Below, piece after piece: positions 63,946 through 64,000 of a stretch of DNA of 64,000 nucleotides. How positions within the stretch are numbered: position 1 is the first letter of the stretch; each line of letters starts with the position of its first letter. The stretch comes from Denitratimonas tolerans. GTDB taxonomy: Bacteria; Pseudomonadota; Gammaproteobacteria; Xanthomonadales; Xanthomonadaceae. The position numbers and the translations under genes are program-made. The stretch covers positions 1 to 64,000 of the forward strand of contig NZ_JBBDHC010000004.1 in NCBI RefSeq assembly GCF_037203605.1, given 5' to 3'. The notes under the pieces were generated by a model. It was not told the origin of the DNA. It saw only the letters and a program-made list of their open reading frames with translations, and did not search any database.

Positions 63946-64000
63946 GGCGCGGGCTCCGGCAGTGGTGGAAGTCTGCGCCACGAACAGGCAATCGGCCTTG
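63946..64000 (-). other. open frame upstream of deoC at the window edge
   Basis: The deoC frame has no stop between its chosen start and base 64000. This could be a longer N-terminus or the end of an overlapping upstream deo-operon gene. The window does not allow a decision. Confidence 0.3.

Overview
The window is high-GC bacterial chromosome, very probably from a gammaproteobacterium of the order Xanthomonadales (Lysobacterales), perhaps Rhodanobacteraceae-like. This placement is inference. It rests on the GC-rich codon use, the pmbA-darP-tldD neighbourhood, the acnB/acnA pair, clpS-clpA, short intergenic repeats of the kind seen in that order, and several secreted proteins ending in an F-x-D-G-F-E tail. 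I saw no rRNA, tRNA or CRISPR array.

Layout. 1-1.8 kb: a TniQ-like zinc protein and a small upstream ORF, probably one end of a transposon lying mostly outside the window. 2.0-2.9 kb: a CHAD protein. 3.1-8.1 kb: the phosphate-uptake operon pstS-pstC-pstA-pstB-phoU behind a good Pho box. 8.3-12.9 kb: a cytochrome cd1 nitrite reductase with an extra N-terminal cytochrome c domain, divergent from a TonB-dependent haem receptor, with two FNR/NNR-type palindromes between them. 12.9-18.2 kb: 4-hydroxyproline epimerase, a DUF4870 membrane protein, pmbA, darP and tldD. 18.4-26.7 kb: secreted proteins (a beta-helix protein, a delta-60-repeat-like protein, a 5'-truncated subtilase) and a two-component-propeller diguanylate cyclase.

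26.8-33.4 kb is an accessory island with visibly lower GC than its surroundings. It holds an IS91-type remnant, a complete IS30-family element inserted in a vsr mismatch-endonuclease gene, and a tight five-gene minus-strand operon: a small protein, a GHKL (MutL/MORC-like) ATPase, two unrecognised proteins and a cytosine-C5 DNA methyltransferase. This is the best candidate for an under-described system, probably a restriction-modification or phage-defence locus.

34-45.8 kb is housekeeping: acnB, an AbrB/PIN toxin-antitoxin pair, acnA, a small secreted protein, nadC, nadA, nadB and a cysteine desulfurase that may serve the Fe-S cluster of NadA. 45.8-52.2 kb: two more secreted proteins with the F-x-(D)-x-F-E tail flanking parE and a DUF3597 protein. 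52.4-56.9 kb: a DEAD-box helicase, a suspicious poly-G/poly-C tract, clpA and clpS. 57.1-61.2 kb: a TRIC-type channel, a CusSR-like two-component system, and a group comprising an FmdE-like protein, a DUF2249 protein and a tyrosine-coordinated haem protein, with a third FNR-type site. 61.3-64 kb: deoC-deoB-deoD for deoxynucleoside catabolism.

Taken together, the genes suggest a facultatively denitrifying, phosphate- and haem-scavenging organism that secretes several large proteins sharing a C-terminal tail.
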